Assembly (NCBI RefSeq): GCF_050947875.1 | Contig: NW_027460346.1 | Span: 434,001-498,000, forward strand | Direction: 5' to 3' | Source: Dermacentor variabilis | Lineage: Eukaryota > Arthropoda > Arachnida > Ixodida > Ixodidae | Length of the DNA: 64,000 bases | In this document: one piece after another, positions 1 through 9,784 of the stretch | How positions within the stretch are numbered: position 1 is the stretch's first letter | Layout: each line of letters begins with the position of its first letter | Notes under the pieces: model-generated | The model's database searches: none | What the model was told of the DNA's origin: nothing | The model's input: only the letters and a program-made list of their open reading frames with translations | Made by a program: the position numbers and the translations under genes

Positions 1-700
1 ACCAAAGCGATGGGTTTCTGCGGACTGAGATCCAAGTGAGATTGCGCGACACCTTGCCCGATCTTGTTGTATCGTCGCACACAATGAAAGCGATGGCACT
101 AAAGGGCTATCTGCGTGAAGTTTTCGTGGTGATCATCTTCTAAACGCTCGATTTTCGAGACACTACTTGGTTCCAATGTCACGGAAAGAATTATATAAGG
201 ATCTTGTTGAAGTTTTTGTACCTACACCAGTGTATCGTTTTATGTATTACTTAGGGCCTGAACGAGACGTTTTCAAACGAGTGAAGAATAGGCCTGTACG
301 AGCTACCGCAAAATCATTCTTTTTCAAACTGCATACGGGCAACTGCCCGTATGCAGTTTGGCAGCCATGGGTAAGAAGTAAGGGGTTGTTTGTCCCGTGG
401 TCCGACAACTGCTTTATATGTAACCAGGAAGAAAGTGTAGAACATATTTTTCTTAACTGCGTGATGCCCGCTTTCTGTGGGAGATCCTGCAAAGAACTTT
501 AAAAATGGAGCTCCCGATCACTGCGTTCCGAATAAGGTTTTTGCATGATGCGGAACCTTACGGTGTGCCGGTAGACATGTTAATGCTATTGTGTATGCAA
601 AGCGTTCGGCGAACTCGAATGGCTGTACGCAATGCCGATGTTCACGCGAGGTCAGCAATGTATTATTTTGTTAAGAGCATTATTTATACGAGCTAGCAAA
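1..700 (+). pseudogene. Tx1/L1-like LINE ORF2 C-terminal fragment with zinc-binding motif
   Basis: Several broken frames read as the extreme C-terminus of a non-LTR retrotransposon ORF2. The piece at 167-502 contains FFFKLHTGNCP, GLFVPW, and a Cys/His cluster C-I-C-N-Q then EHIFLNC, the pattern of the zinc-binding region after many LINE reverse transcriptases. The next frame (505-696) has RTRMAVRNADVHAR. The same two blocks recur at 14690-15222 (RKTRMAVRHADVD), so this is a repeat family. The upstream 1-166 also translates in LINE-like style but with stops. It is cut by the window edge and shows frame changes, so it is dead. The clade is inferred by resemblance only. Confidence 0.6.
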
Positions 701-877
701 GTGTTGAAACCGCTAAGTGATCCACCAAATTCGGTTTCAGTGTTGGACAGTTTGGCTTCGATGAAGCCATTTTAAGATGACACGTCCGTCTAACTAACGA
801 CTAGACGTTCTTACGCTCGCTTTTTATTTGACAATATTTGTATATACTTGCGAAGCCGGTAATAAAGGGGAAAAAAA

Positions 878-1008
878 ACGGTCGTGGCCGAGTGGTTAAG
901 GCGATGGACTTGAAATTCATTGGGGTTTTTCCGCACAGGTTTGAATCCTGTCGGCTGCGTAGTTTAGCCTTTTTTTTTCTGCCACCCCTTCCTGAATACA
1001 TATCATTA
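878..1008 (+). mobile_element. Ruka-like tRNA-Ser SINE, unit 1, interrupted by copy A
   Basis: The head (878-960) folds as a serine-type tRNA. It has an A box with GGCCGAGTGGTTAAGGCG, an anticodon loop CTTGAAA (TGA anticodon), a long variable arm, and a B box GGTTTGAATCC. The known ixodid SINE Ruka was reported to resemble tRNA-Ser. The tail after the head is pyrimidine-rich and stops at 1008, where a TIR transposon begins. The tail continues at 3092-3124. Removing the transposon gives a unit of 164 bp, close to the next two units (167 and 160 bp), so the insertion split a tandem SINE array. Confidence 0.7.
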
Positions 1009-1239
1009 GAGAGTTTTAGTTTAGAGCACGCAAGGCGTTGGGGCCCCTAGCGTTTAGGTGCGTTTGCGTTTGCAAGCAAAAACACGTTATATATTAGCGG
1101 CCCCTAACGCAAGCCGCAGTGAGGTCGCGTGCGCTCGCAGCGCCATCAACGTCTGATCGTTGCTGCGTTATCGTTTTTAAAAACATGGAACCAAGCATAT
1201 GAAGTAAAGCACATTAAACTATCTTAATTAAAAGCAGTT

Positions 1240-1242
<3 letters not shown>

Positions 1243-1324
<82 letters not shown>
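1243..1324. repeat. (AT)n(GT)n microsatellite
   Basis: About 68 bp of pure AT followed by GT. It sits inside copy A at the position where copy B carries a fold-back palindrome. Confidence 0.95.
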
Positions 1325-1556
1325 AAACAACGTCTGTCGACACTTGGCAAAAGATTTATAAGATTATTTACGCGCCTACGTTACGACTGAGGCCGAGCCG
1401 AAGCAATCCAAACATACGTTTGGTAAACTGTAGCTAGGCGTGTCGTGCAGCATAATCCGTTGTGGTCTGTATTTTGTTTATTTAGAGCCTACTGCAAATT
1501 TTGACATGCCGCCATTTCGGCGACGGCGCGCCGGTGTGCTCTGCGACCAGCTTCTT

Positions 1557-2802
1557 TACACGAGACGTTCATTTGAGGGATCGCCAGTCGTTTGTGCGCA
1601 TGCGCGAGTAAGAGCGGGTGCGAGAAAGACAATCTGGGGGCTTTTGCTACTTGAATATATGACTCTGCCTAGGCACTAGGGAGGAGGTTTCTAAGCGCGC
1701 GTTGTATTGGTTTGTCTCCAGACATGCCGGCATTGCGGAGTGCGGTCGTTTTTTGTTTACACTCCGCCGCTGGCTGCGCGCGCGACGAGGCAGTGGGCAC
1801 CGACGTCCCATTTGATGATCGCTGTGTCTCAAGGGGCAACGTTCTGACTGGTGTTGTGTAAGTCGCGGGTAGCTTTTTTCGTCGCGCCGATAGCTTGGAT
1901 TCCTTTACGAGCACTGCTTCAAGAGGACACATGTAACATGGCAAACGGAGGCCTCAGGAGAGCACCTGAGGTTATAATAAAGCAAGCGGTGCAGGATCTC
2001 CAGGGCACCCAAGTGGTAGCGGTGGGATCAAAGCTGTAAGCAGGGCGGCCCGTGGGTTTGGGCCGCGGAGGCTGATAGCGCGCCAGCCCCAACCCACGGA
2101 ATAGTCCGGCTTCTAGCTGTGGTGTCCCCATTGCCGATTTGGTGTCCCGGAGGCGCCGCCAATGATGTGAAATAATGATAGGTTGTTACAATTCGTAACA
2201 AACACTACAGAATAAATATAGTTATGTCCAGCCGTCAACTTGTGACGCTAAGTTCAGTACTACCACGCCCCGGCCGCGATTTCTGCAGCACCAGTCAAAA
2301 CTTTGCCTCTAAAGGTGCGTCGGACAGGCTTTCTCGCGCCTGTGGCGCTGGTGCTGAGTCAGTCATCGTCATCGGCGGCCTTTCAGCCACTTCCGTTCAA
2401 TCGCGGTTGCTAAGGCGCTTTGCCTTCTAGATATTCAATATATGCGGCCCAGGCTCTACTGCGGTCGATATTGCTCCCACATAAACATCTGTGATGTTAT
2501 TTACAAGGTACATAACGTGCGAGAAAGCTACGGTCCGCCACGACTGACTTAGCCGACTGCTTCAGCTACTTAACCGCACCAACAGCCAGCGTCCGAGCGT
2601 AAACAAACTGGACCCCACTCCGCAACGCCGGCACGCCTCGGGACAAAGGCCTACAACACGCGCTAAGCATCCTCCTCCGTAGTACCTATAGGGAGAGCCA
2701 TATATTCAAGGAGCAAAAGCCCCCAGATTTTCTCTCTCGCGCCCGCTCTTACTCGGGCCTGCGCACAAACTACTGGCGATCACTGAAATGAACGTCTCGT
2801 AA
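1557..2802. mobile_element. Long-TIR element nested in copy A
   Basis: The two ends are inverted copies of about 225 bp. The left arm 1557-1782 (containing CGAGACGTTCATTTGAGG and CTGGGGGCTTTTGCT) matches the reverse complement of 2578-2802 with scattered differences and small indels. The interior of about 795 bp has no recognisable protein. The arms differ by perhaps 15-20 percent by eye, so the insertion is old. Exact ends and target duplication are uncertain because about 180 bp (left) and 100 bp (right) of flanking sequence is also absent from copy B. Confidence 0.6.
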
Positions 2803-3091
2803 TCTTTACCACGTCGGCCGTGAAATTCACACGTGCACAAGTCCTTGCCGGCGAAGCCATGTTATCCGTTTGTGTGGTGGGATGGTCTTGTCTCGGCTGG
2901 TCTCGTTTCTCGTAAGTTCTCGTACACCGCGAGAGTCACGTGTGTAACGCGACCGCTTAGTGGCAGCGATGTTTTCGGCCGCCCCAAAAACCCAAGCACG
3001 CAAGTATACGTAGCGGTCTACGCATGCGCAGTACCGTCGCCCCTTGTTCTTGCGTACGCAAGCCGCTTGCGTCCCGTAATCTAAAACTCTC

Positions 3092-3470
3092 TTTTGTCGC
3101 GCAGAAGTGCTGCGGCGTATGTGCGCAGTCGTGGCTGCGTGGTTAATGCGATGGACTCGAAATCCCTTGGGGTCTCCCCACACAGCTGTAATCCTGTCGG
3201 CTGCGTAGTGCAGCCTTTCTTTTGGGAGGGGGGGGGGGCAGCCGTTCCTGAATGCGTATCATTGTGGCGCAGAAGTGATGGGCGTATAACTGCAGTCGTG
3301 GTCGAGTGGCTAAGATGATGGGCTTTAAATCCATTGGTGTCTCCCCGTACAGGTTCGAATCCTGTCGGCTGCGTAGTCGTACCTTTCTTTTCTGGCAGCC
3401 GTTCCTGTATGCGTATCCCTGTGGCGCAAAAGTGCTGGGGCGTGTACGTGCGCAGTCGATTCTGCTTCCG
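3092..3470 (+). mobile_element. Ruka-like SINE tandem array, remainder of unit 1 plus units 2 and 3
   Basis: Heads start at 3125 and 3292, and a third truncated head at 3452 (GCAGTCG). Unit 2 has a well-paired acceptor stem (GCAGTCG with CGGCTGC) and a CGA anticodon loop, but a damaged B box (CAGCTGTAATCC). Unit 3 has a good B box (GGTTCGAATCC) but its loop CTTTAAA gives anticodon TTA, which no serine tRNA has. Tails share the block ending GTGGCGCAGAAGTG. None is a functional tRNA gene. The 160-167 bp periodicity makes this a true tandem array. Confidence 0.7.
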
Positions 3471-3620
3471 GCCACCGAACGTGATGGACCTATTGTGACG
3501 GGCTCCTTGGAGCGGCTTCAGCGGCCATTTGTGGCCGCAGTAACAGGGTTATGGAACAGGAGAACTACTAATAGGTTATTCTGCGAAGTCTCCCGACGGG
3601 GCGTTTACTTTCAAATACTG

Positions 3621-3720
3621 TTTTAGAGCGCAGCTCTTTGGCGTCCGTTCCTGGGTTTCGCGTCGTCGTCGGCGTTGTCGTCGGCCTTGTAACCAGCTCC
3701 GCCCCCCTTTCATCCCCCCA
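3621..3720 (+). repeat. Dispersed repeat end (TTTTAGAGCGCAGC family), copy 1
   Basis: Begins TTTTAGAGCGCAGCTCTTTG and continues for about 70-100 bp similar to the reverse complement of 14590-14659. Shared sharp outer ends suggest an element terminus, but I cannot see the matching second end. No coding content. Confidence 0.5.
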
Positions 3721-4141
3721 GCGCTAGCAGCGACCGACTGATACCGCTGGATGCCGCTGTCGCCGCTAGAGAGTCAAGATAACGTGACTGCATAGAACAC
3801 CGTCGCCGCCATGCAGAAAGAGGAGGAAAGGGTCCCCCCCCCCTGTTCTTGTGTGGCGGATAGGGTGCTCTTCAGTTGCCGACGCGCCGGTTATTCGTTG
3901 TCCCTGAAACCAACTCCGCAGCTGGGGTTGACTCACTATCGGCGTCAGCGGCATCAGTTAGTCGCTGCTATCTCTTCCCTCCTCCCTTTATCGTGTTGTC
4001 CGCTTGCTGCGCGCGCTTCTGCCCCCATCGTTTGCCGCTGGGTGTACACGCCGCCCCCCTCCCCCCTCTTCCTGCGAGTCTCCGGTTGTCAAAGCGCCGG
4101 CTCGAACTTAATTCCTTTCTTCGCTCCTCCTCCAATGCAAT
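3721..4141. other. C-rich stretch without recognised gene
   Basis: Open frames here are proline/serine-rich because of base composition and show no domain. It includes a C9-10 run near 3833-3842 and polypyrimidine tracts. No gene is supported. Confidence 0.5.
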
Positions 4142-4268
4142 CCCTGTGCGGTGGCAATCAGAGAGCCAGATCGGTGGCGGCGGATCTGTATATGTGCACC
4201 GCCCGAGCCGAAATTGCCGCTGCCGTTCGCCCTGTGCGGTGGCAATCAGAGAGCCAGATCGGTGGCGG
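4142..4268 (+). repeat. 39-bp direct repeat, two copies 88 bp apart
   Basis: The block starting CCCTGTGCGGTGGCAATCAG occurs at 4142-4180 and again at 4230-4268, apparently identical. The second copy runs straight into the endonuclease-like frame, so a local duplication at a retroelement breakpoint is likely. Confidence 0.85.
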
Positions 4269-4481
4269 CTTGACATAAAGACAAACAGCAATTTCCTAAC
4301 ACTTATGCGGGAGAACATCCCGTTCCTCTCGCTCGTAACGCGTCCCACGGCTGTGACAACCTCGCGAGGCACTTGTATAGATCTCGTCTTTGAGAATCAA
4401 GCATTGGTGTACCAAGTCGAACATATATCAGTCTATTTCTCCGACCACAAAGCTTCCTTCATGACTGTCAAGAACTGTTAG
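4268..4481 (+). pseudogene. LINE endonuclease C-terminal fragment
   Basis: The frame ends with PTAVTTSRGTCIDLVF and ISVYFSDHKASFMTVKNC, then a stop. The T..GTCIDLVF and SDHKA blocks are the last two conserved motifs of the apurinic-like endonuclease (exonuclease-endonuclease-phosphatase fold) of non-LTR retrotransposons; the catalytic His is the H of SDH. The rest of the domain is missing and a stop follows directly, so it is a fragment. It could also be a short captured piece expressed in ticks. The host LINE clade is not determined. Confidence 0.55.
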
Positions 4482-4544
4482 TGGAGTCTTTGTTAAAGGA
4501 ATACGTGTGAAAAATAAAAAAAAATTCTGTGATAGCGCATACAT

Positions 4545-5576
4545 GTGTTGCTCGATTTCTTTGCCTCAATCTATCGAAAAGGTGAAACAGCTTATTTTCT
4601 GCGCTCAAATTTCGCATTAGGAAGTAACGTAATCGTCGGTAATTTTTTTTTACACATGGATATCAGGGCCCACCCGTACCAGGTGGAAGTTTTTCGAGGC
4701 GCGTTACCTAGGCAATCGCTGCTCTCGGATGTTATCGCCCTGGGGGCGTATCGGATGAGCCATATCTGGGCCATCATGCAGAAGGGTGCGGATGCCGTTA
4801 AGAAGATTGCAGGCGTCGGTGAGCTGCGCGTCAAAGAACGCCGCTGCTTGGTTATTGACCCGGTGAACCAGGACGTACGTGTCTAGCTCCATTAGCTGTT
4901 TCATACCGTGCCGGACGAGGACGTGCGTGTCGCACTTGCAGAGAAAGGTCTCCCAGGTGGCTCGGGAGCGCTGGCGCGTGCACTGCGTGTCAGAGAAAGG
5001 CTCAACGAGCAGGATGGTCACGCTGAAATTGAAAGCTGGTGTTAAACTCGACGACTTGCCGCACCAGCTTAACGTTGGGGGTGTGTTGGCGCTCGTCGTT
5101 GTTCCTGGAGGACCTCCGTTGTGTCTTCGCTGCCGAGGTACGGGAAACATTCATCGGGAGTGTAAGGTCCCGCGGTGCGGAGCTTGTCGACGTTTCGGTC
5201 ATGAAGACGGTGAGAGCCCCCGTACATGTGCGAGCATCGCCGGGCCTGGAACCAGTGAAGGTGCCTCGGAGCATTTGATGGATGAGGGGACGAAGAAGAC
5301 GCAGCAAGGACAACTGGACAAACGGCGACGAAAGATAGGCCCTCGTTTACGCCTCTGGTAAAGCAGAAGACGACGACAACGTTGACGTCTTCTGCAGTGG
5401 TGACATCTCAGCTGGTGCCGCGTGACTAAGAAAACGGCGGCGGTCACAGTGCTTTGGCCGCTACGAAAGTTTCGCTGAAAACACCGGACCGCGTGGATCC
5501 TCGCATTGTCGACGCCATGGAAGCCGACGATGAAGCGGCGGACCTAACCGCTGGAAAATGGTCCCATGAACCTTTC
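4545..5576 (+). pseudogene. LINE ORF1 (gag-like) fragment with CCHC zinc knuckles
   Basis: A broken gag-like protein. 4700-4880 has GALPRQSLLSDVIALGAYRMSHIW. The frame at 4879-5361 has PPLCLRCRGTGNIHREC followed by C-GAC-RRFGHEDGE-C, two adjacent CCHC-type knuckles, then an acidic and basic tail. This arrangement is typical of nucleic-acid-binding ORF1 proteins of L1/Tx1-like LINEs. Frames shift around 4880 and 5360. The reading resumes after 6065, so 5577-6065 looks like a later insertion. It may belong with the reverse transcriptase fragment at 10105, but the intervening endonuclease is missing. Confidence 0.55.
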
Positions 5577-5680
5577 TCTGTTGCAGTGTTTTCATCAGCA
5601 TCATGATAAAAAAAAAGTTGACAATGCATTTTGTAATACTGTACATAATATGCTTTTCGAACTTCTTTACCATCGCGTAC

Positions 5681-5777
<97 letters not shown>

Positions 5778-6065
5778 CTTTATTTCCCTTGGAATAGGAG
5801 GAGTACGGGACTAAAAGCTTGAGCAGCTTGACGAGGTCCATTTCATCACATCACATTTGTATCACATCCATCACATTTGTATTTATATTTTTTGTACCTC
5901 TTTTTGTTATCATCGGATGTCAACTGAAAATTTGGAATCATTACTCTTGCTATTTATTTTGTTTGAGTTACTTTTACCGATGTTTACTTTGTCTTCTCTT
6001 AGCCCCTCCCCTTTATAAGGTACTGTGTACTTTGAGGGTAAAATAAATAAATGAAAAAAAAAATG
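5577..6065. mobile_element. Retroelement 3'-end pieces inserted in ORF1 fragment
   Basis: Two 3' tails meet here. On the minus strand, a LINE-like end with AATAAAGTT runs into the (CAAT)n tract at 5681-5777. On the plus strand, 5880-6065 ends with GAGGGTAAAATAAATAAATG and a run of ten A, a poly(A) tail with signal. The flanking gag-like frame seems to resume after the A run, which supports insertion. The exact 5' boundary is not clear. Confidence 0.45.
5681..5777. repeat. (CAAT)n microsatellite
   Basis: About 24 uninterrupted tetranucleotide units. Adjacent sequence on the minus strand carries AATAAAGTT, so this is probably an expanded LINE 3' tail. Confidence 0.95.
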
Positions 6066-6307
6066 AAGTGAACGTCGGTGAGAATCTGCAGCCTGGTGGT
6101 AGCAGTGAGGAACCGCCGCCAAAACTACAGGAAGTCGACGTTCCTCGTTGAAGCCACGGCCGAACCTTTTGGCCGAGTCACAGCTGGCGGGTAAACCGCC
6201 TCCGTCATTTTTTTTTCTGTGAACTGTTGAATATCAGCGTCGGTTGTGCGTAGACCGACATAGTGTTCGCGGCTCACACTTTGTGTCTGCGCCCTTGTGT
6301 CTGCGCA

Positions 6308-6392
6308 CCACGTGGTAGCCACGTGGTGCAGGTAGTAAGGCAGCTCCTATCGCCTCGTGGTCGCCACGTGGTGCTCGTACTATGGCACAACA
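6308..6392 (-). repeat. Partial 3' LTR
   Basis: Matches 10007-10104 (GGTGCTCGTACTATGGCACA block) and ends CAACA next to a seven-C run. Similarity stops near 6308, so the rest of the LTR is lost or replaced. Confidence 0.65.
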
Positions 6393-6788
6393 GCCCCCCC
6401 ATCGCCAGATAATACCTCCCGAAGTCGAGCTGTTCGACGCTGCTCGACGTATGCGATGTGCTGATTGGGTGGCGTCCTTGGTGGGGCCAAGGAAATGGCT
6501 TTGCCGCCTTTTAATCCGCTGGTCTTTCCTTTGCTCGGCCCCGAGAACCTCCATTGGAACGACCGAGAATCAACAACGCCAAACCACTCCGGCCAAAGCA
6601 AGCACCCTCCGAATGCGCTTCAAACCGCCAGACCAAAGTGTTGCGTTTCGCCTGCGACACGTGGTTTTGCCGGCGCGACTGCGGCGGGGCGGCAGACATT
6701 TTGGCCCGATCGTCGTCGCCGCAACACTCATCGCCAGGTGTTTCCAGGCGCGTCTGCGGCGATGCGACCGCCTAGGGATCCTCCTCGC
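6393..6788. other. Internal LTR-element sequence, no recognised gene
   Basis: Open frames run through this stretch on both strands but look compositional. The CGGTCG/GCCGG-rich text shows no domain. It lies between the polypurine tract and the 47-bp minisatellite. Confidence 0.4.
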
Positions 6789-6985
6789 ATTCCAGTCATT
6801 GTGCCCGAAACAGGCGATGCCAAAGCAGGGATCTCATTCCAGTTATTGGGCCCGAAACAGGCGATGCCAAAGCAGGGATCTCGTTCCAGTCATTGTGCCC
6901 GAAACAGGCGATGCCAAAGCAGGGATCTCATTCCAGTTATTGGGCCCGAAACAGGCGATGCCAAAGCAGGGATCTCATTACAGTC
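6789..6985 (+). repeat. 47-bp minisatellite with alternating unit types
   Basis: Units start at 6789, 6836, 6883, 6930 and (partial) 6977. Odd units read CAGTCATTGTGCCCG, even units CAGTTATTGGGCCCG, and the rest (GAAACAGGCGATGCC...) is identical. The A-B-A-B order implies a 94-bp higher-order unit that was duplicated recently. Confidence 0.95.
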
Positions 6986-7000
6986 ATTGTGTCCGACCGG

Positions 7001-7110
7001 CAGCGCCACGACAGGGTGCTACGAGATCGTGCGCAGCGCCCCGACAGGGTGCTACGAGATCGTGCGCAGCGCCACGACAGGGTGCTACGAGATCGTGCTC
7101 GACATGGTGC
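7001..7110 (+). repeat. 33-bp tandem repeat, three units plus a decayed fourth
   Basis: Units start at 7001, 7034 and 7067 (CAGCGCCACGACAGGGTGCT), then a diverged copy. The period is a multiple of three, which keeps all frames open; no evidence of coding. Confidence 0.95.
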
Positions 7111-7119
7111 TACGGCATC

Positions 7120-7460
7120 GCTACGACAGTGTGCGTCACCATTAGCCCATTGTACATTCACGTGCTCGTCTTTTGAGGGGTTCCTTCTTGCCCTCAACTG
7201 CGAGAGTATAAAAACAGCTGCCCCCGGACGCCAAAAGGAGGGCTCCGATTTCTTCTGTTGAGTGAAGTGCTCTCCCGTCTCTCTACTTCGGTCAACCTGA
7301 CCGCCAACTCTTTGCGATGTTAAAATAAACAAGTTGTTTCGTTGTTACCAGTCGACTCATGCTTTGCCGGGACCTTCGGATGCTTCCAGTTGTACCCCAG
7401 GCCGCCAGGCCAACGCTACCCTTGGGGCTTGCGACCCAGGTACAACCACGGGCGTCAGCG
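7120..7460 (+). promoter_or_regulatory. Candidate plus-strand LTR-like promoter and polyadenylation region
   Basis: GAGAGTATAAAAACAGC at 7203-7219 gives a consensus TATA box (7207-7213). About 115 bp further is AATAAA (7324-7329), followed by GT-rich text (GTTGTTTCGTTGTTACC). A TATA box plus close poly(A) signal is the layout of a compact LTR. It is opposite in orientation to the surrounding gypsy element. No clean TG..CA ends or target duplication were found, so solo LTR is an inference. Confidence 0.4.
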
Positions 7461-8200
7461 CCGAGTTCCCATCCGATCGCTCCAGTGTCGCGATCCAAAC
7501 AAAAGTCAATAAACAAAGCCCTCTATTCAGTGCTGTCTAAATGCACTAGGCAAAACGAGTACGACATATTTAAAGCACCAAACGGGTTTAACTAATTAAG
7601 AAGCACATACTCAAACTCTCGCAAACGACATAAAAACAAAAGTTAATTTGAATTGTACTCTAACACTTACAACTAAAGCACAGGATACATAGATCAAGTC
7701 ACAATCAAAATTCAGCTTTCAGGCTTTTCTTAGCATACTTATGCGTAAATGCAACAAACAAACGGAAACACTGACACTTGCTTTACGCAAGCGTTCAGCA
7801 ATCAGGTTTTAGTAGAAAATGAACAACTAACAAACAAAATTTCTCTTTATCGCGAACAGAAAAGACTAACAGCCTAGAACAATGCGCTTTTCTTTATTTC
7901 AACCATTTAAAACGCGCAATATGCGACTAAACTTTATCGCAAAGAGTAAAAAATTAAATACTAAAATTACAAATAACCAGAAGGGCTTTCAAAGTACCAT
8001 GTATCGCTCGTGTGCGCGTAGGCGCCCTTTCAGGCGCGTTCGAGTGGGCCGATCATTCGTTAGTCTGTGCGCTGTCCAATCGCGAGACAAGAGCAAAACT
8101 GAGCTGCCCGAAGCACCTTATGACCTTCCACAGGCGGCCAACAAATTCTGGGAGAGCGGCGCACTCACGCACCCGCGTGCACACTGTCTCTTTCTCCGCT
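7461..8200. other. AT-rich internal region without gene
   Basis: 7500-7990 is A/T-rich with many short poly-A and poly-T words. It could be the 3' untranslated region of the minus-strand LTR element. No domain was seen. Confidence 0.4.
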
Positions 8201-8206
8201 AAGCAG

Positions 8207-9508
8207 TCACCTTTCTTTCCCCCAGGAAGGGAGCGGACATTGTAGCAGACTTTCGAGCACACCGGACGCTTCACTACGGTCCTCCACACACAATGCCTTG
8301 ACACGGCTGAGATGAAGCAGAATTTTCTGTGAAATCCTTTCTGTCCCGAAGGACACTATGCCTGTTCTCAACTTGAGCCTGCGCCTTTTCTGTTTGGCAT
8401 GCTTCGCAGAGCCCGTGGCATGGGCAAACGCACTTGCATTTGCGCGGCCTAATTGGGTTCCACAGTGTGTCTGCTTTTGTAATAGGACATGATCACATTT
8501 GACCATTGAGCAAGATAGCTCATCATAAAGTATATCTTCAGCGGGTCTAGCTCTATCATTGCCCTCGACAGCACGCAAAACTTTTCGCTAGCCTCCGAAT
8601 TCGACCTCTGCTTTCAAAACAGCCTCGCTAAATGGCGAAACTACGGCTTCTTCGTGCTTGTCATTGTGCGCGTGAACTGCTAGCACCACAGCCCTCTCAG
8701 CGCTATCTGAACTAGCTCCATCAAGGCTAGCTTTGTTAGTGTCATCTTGGCCTTCGCAGTGGGCCACTGTTTTCAAAGCGGCCTCTCTAGACAGAGAACC
8801 AACACTGTGTTCGCGCTCGTCACACAGCGTATGCACCAGTGAAACCGCAGCATTTCCTACGCATCCTGAGCTAGTAGGCATCTGAATAGCCGGTCTGTCC
8901 TTGACAAGCTGGGCATTATCGCTATCAACTTGGCCTTCGCAGTCGGCCAGACTTGTAGCTTCAAAATGTCTCAACAAAGCCTTCTTAGCCTCATCGTAGT
9001 CCCGATTTTCCTCATAAAGCAGGTGTTCCAAAACACTCGCGGCTTCAGACGGGAGCAACGTGACCAACTTCTTGGGCTAGAAGTCCCGGCTGACACGTAT
9101 TCCGGCTGACACTTCTTCACACACTCGTTCAAAATCAGAGAGAAATTTAACGATATCTTCGACTGTCCTGAAGGTGTGAAGATAACCCCGGGCTCGCTGC
9201 CATTGAAGCGCTTGAATTTCCCGATCAAGCTCTTTCATCCTAAGACCGTGCAATCGAGTTGCCTCGCGCCTCTCCACTTCCTCGCGTTTTTTTTCCTCTG
9301 CCAAGTCGCCCCTTTTCTGTTCCTCTTCGCGCATTTTTTTCTCGCTTCTCCTCTCAATAATCATCTCCCAAGCTTCGTTAGCTTCCGCGACCGTCACGTA
9401 ATCTGCCTGCATTAGGTCGGGAATCACTTTATTTGTTCTTGCGGAGCCGGCAGAAATGCCCAACTCCTCGCAAACTTGAATGAGGTCCTGAACTTGGAAT
9501 TCCTCCAT
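8207..9508 (-). pseudogene. Gypsy-type gag with internal repeats, disrupted
   Basis: The frame starts at 9508 (MEEFQVQDLIQVCEELGISA). It carries a charged coiled coil (residues about 55-100, rich in RSEKKMREEEQKR), then a gag-like helical block (SDFERVCEE, VTLLPSEAASVLEHLL, DYDEAKKALLRHF). The last matches the capsid C-terminal, SCAN-like pattern of some gypsy Gags. One in-frame stop (TAG, about 9078) splits the two ORFs. The C-terminal part has two roughly 55-60-residue repeats, each starting CEGQ and ending in S-EA-LK. The next frame (8578-8207) is basic. No CCHC knuckle or protease follows. Confidence 0.55.
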
Positions 9509-9748
9509 CGTGATCTCGTTCCTCGTGTTGCTGCCTCACTAAATTTACCTTACTTCAAAATAAAATCCACTGTTTAAGAGGGTAAATTCTTAATTCATAG
9601 TCTACCAAAAGACAACAACAAAACACTCTCCTAACATCTACCTGTGCTAGAGAGGCCTGACGACTTGAAAGCAAACATCAGGCGCTCACCCAGCCAAAGT
9701 TGTTGACGCCCTTGGTCCTCGTGGCTGTCGTCGAGCGGTGTAGCGGGC

Positions 9749-9783
9749 GTTATTTGGCTTCGAATCCCACAGCTTGCCATCCA
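9749..9783 (-). other. Primer-binding site with extended tRNA T-arm match
   Basis: Directly inside the 5' LTR (one base apart) the minus strand reads TGGATGGCAAGCTGTGGG then ATTCGAAGCC. The second part is the complement of a tRNA T-arm (GGTTCGAATCC-like), so complementarity to a primer tRNA 3' region may extend over about 27 bases with one extra base. The primer tRNA identity is not determined. Confidence 0.5.
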
Positions 9784-9784
9784 C

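Larger units (their letters stand above)
1009..3091 (+). mobile_element. TIR DNA transposon, copy A (non-autonomous, with nested insert)
   Basis: The element begins GAGAGTTTTAGTTTAG and ends CTAAAACTCTC, an inverted repeat continued inside by a GCAAG block. It sits inside a Ruka tail, so the pre-insertion sequence is known from the neighbouring units. The same element lies inverted at 57526-60726 (copy B). The shared blocks are 1009-1240 and 1325-1372, plus 2905-3091. No transposase frame was recognised. Between the shared blocks lie a long microsatellite and an inserted long-TIR element. The target duplication is short or decayed (about TT to ATT), so the superfamily cannot be fixed. Confidence 0.7.

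Noticed and set aside
878..960. Functional tRNA-Ser gene
   Set aside because: The acceptor stem has a mismatch, the B box is altered (TTTGAATCC) and a SINE tail follows, repeated in tandem.
3123..3380. Suppressor tRNA (TTA anticodon) gene
   Set aside because: Part of a SINE array; no independent tRNA context, and other copies show random anticodon drift.
3811..4278. 155-residue plus-strand ORF rich in Pro/Ser
   Set aside because: Composition-driven frame in C-rich DNA, with no domain; only the later part (in another frame) matches a LINE endonuclease.
5681..5777. CRISPR-like or coding repeat (INQS repeats)
   Set aside because: Plain tetranucleotide microsatellite in a eukaryotic genome.
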